From NCBI GenBank assembly GCA_031268545.1, contig JAIRXD010000026.1:1-15580 (forward strand): a stretch of DNA of 15,580 nt. Reading direction: 5' to 3'. Positions 14,665 to 15,580 of the stretch are shown piece after piece. Under the pieces are notes generated by a model, which did no database searches, was not told the origin of the DNA, and saw only the letters and a program-made list of their open reading frames with translations. Origin of the DNA: Puniceicoccales bacterium. GTDB taxonomy: Bacteria; Verrucomicrobiota; Verrucomicrobiia; Opitutales; LL51. The position numbers and the translations under genes were made by a program. Each line of letters opens with the position of its first letter. Within the stretch, counting starts at the first letter, position 1.

Positions 14665-15580
14665 TTAATCTTGGTGCAATGATCTTTGTAAATATCTATT
14701 AGCTTGCCCGGAGTCAGAAAAATGACTAAAAAGCGGAGCATTCACTTTTCCAAGGATAATTTTTTTGCCAATCTGGGCAGTTGTGGATTCAGAACTATTT
14801 TTAAAAGGCCTATCACTCACTATATCACCTTTTACACTTAATTGATATATTCTTTCACTGGCTCTTATCAATTTATTACTTGATAAATTTGCTCTCAACA
14901 AAATTATTTTACTAATTGGTGCAGGATTTACCACTATGGCATCCAACTCAAGTACCGTCGCAGCCAGCTGAGCCATGCCACCGCCCATTGAATAGCCAGA
15001 GATAATTAATTTATCTTCACCGAAACATTGCCCGGCCATATCCGCCAGAGAAATGGCTCTTTTATATACTTTATCAATAAATCCCAAATGTTGTTGAATA
15101 TCGGTAATTATGCTCCCAGATCTCCCAGCGGAAAATTCAGTACCACGGAAAGATAAAAATATTCTTCCAGTGTTATCGTTATAACCCAGCTTAGCCTCAA
15201 ATGCACTACCTTCTCCATCTTTAGTGCTTAATGGACGGATTATCCCATCATCACAAAACTTAAGGCCACCCCTACCCAGTTGGGCTACAAATACATTAAC
15301 CATTTCTTTGATTTCTGGCGGTAATAAATTAAAAGGCGGTAATAAATCAGAAATGTCTTTTGGCTTTATTATACCAGTAGGATTTAAGTAGCAAGCAAAC
15401 TCCGAAGCAAACAGGAGGTTTTGTTTAAGGGTATCATTCGATATTTCATCCAAATTAACATAGGTCTGCGAGCTAATTACAGAAACTTCATTTAAAATTC
15501 TAATTAATTTTCTTTTACTAGATCCACCAATACGTGAGCCAAACAGTTTCCTATTTAGGAAGTTGAAATCTCTGGTCAAT
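14665..15580 (-). CDS. Lipase (class 3)-like alpha/beta hydrolase, 5' end outside window
   Basis: At least 304 residues are visible. The frame is open to the right edge, and the only possible start in view is TTG at 15579, so the true start is probably outside. FLSFRGTEF (about 141-149) followed by an ITDIQQHLG stretch matches the Lipase_3-type FRGT segment. LIISGYSMGGGMAQLAA (191-207) holds the nucleophile elbow GxSxG, with Ser197. An acid residue is likely after strand six (VSDRP region) and a C-terminal His in PLFSHFSDSG may complete the triad. Family members are lipases or phospholipases, some secreted or delivered as effectors. The roughly 120 residues before the FRGT segment are unassigned and I see no signal peptide in the visible part. 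It precedes waaA by 189 bp on the same strand. Substrate and location are unknown. Confidence 0.72.
   Translation of the reverse strand, partial: LTRDFNFLNRKLFGSRIGGSSKRKLIRILNEVSVISSQTYVNLDEISNDTLKQNLLFASEFACYLNPTGIIKPKDISDLLPPFNLLPPEIKEMVNVFVAQLGRGGLKFCDDGIIRPLSTKDGEGSAFEAKLGYNDNTGRIFLSFRGTEFSAGRSGSIITDIQQHLGFIDKVYKRAISLADMAGQCFGEDKLIISGYSMGGGMAQLAATVLELDAIVVNPAPISKIILLRANLSSNKLIRASERIYQLSVKGDIVSDRPFKNSSESTTAQIGKKIILGKVNAPLFSHFSDSGQANRYLQRSLHQD

Noticed and set aside
1..15580. CRISPR arrays, tRNAs, insertion sequences, phage or toxin-antitoxin genes
   Set aside because: On reading both strands I saw no regularly spaced repeats, no tRNA-like cloverleaf, no transposase or integrase motifs and no small paired toxin-antitoxin ORFs.

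Overview
This 15.6 kb window is a densely coding, fairly AT-rich stretch of a Gram-negative chromosome. The Gram-negative call rests on a Kdo transferase (waaA), a heptose-7-phosphate kinase, an outer-membrane-type lipoprotein and two type II secretion/type IV pilin-like pseudopilins. The lipoprotein's IPT/TIG layout and the GspG-like pseudopilins recall PVC bacteria, perhaps Verrucomicrobiota, but that placement is inference. Few start codons have a recognisable Shine-Dalgarno sequence. I saw no rRNA, tRNA, CRISPR array, insertion sequence or phage genes.

Left part (1-3655). A gene open at the left edge overlaps the end of a gene for a polar, low-complexity protein with an AT-hook-like motif (148-807). 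Two tandem hairpins (858-898) separate that gene from a FabI-type enoyl-ACP reductase. All of these read on the minus strand. Diverging from fabI across only 45 bp is a plus-strand pair, a ferritin and a full-length TrkA.

Middle part (3665-7185). A minus-strand unit encodes an IPT/TIG lipoprotein followed by two GspG-like pseudopilins that overlap by GTGA. Diverging from the lipoprotein across 29 bp is hemW, whose reading frame is broken by one missing base in the glycine-rich GGTP region.

Right part (7162-15580). A long minus-strand run reads, in transcription order, lipase-like hydrolase (5' end outside the window), a 189-bp gap, then waaA, a DegT-family aminotransferase, heptose-7-P kinase, fabV and alaS. 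It combines LPS inner-core synthesis, a second enoyl reductase and an essential tRNA synthetase. alaS is also split by a one-base frame change, and it converges on hemW with a 24-bp overlap.

The most notable signal is the pair of interrupted conserved genes, alaS and hemW. Each is one G short in a G-run (G4 where the frame needs G5), and each is otherwise intact. The alaS site is also formally a -1 slippery heptamer (A AAG GGG) followed by an SD-like ATG, so recoding is possible there. Two identical lesions 3 kb apart, however, make a sequencing or assembly cause the first thing to exclude. The second point of interest is the presence of both FabI and FabV, with FabI lacking one of its usual active-site tyrosines. 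I did not find convincing evidence of a wholly new system.
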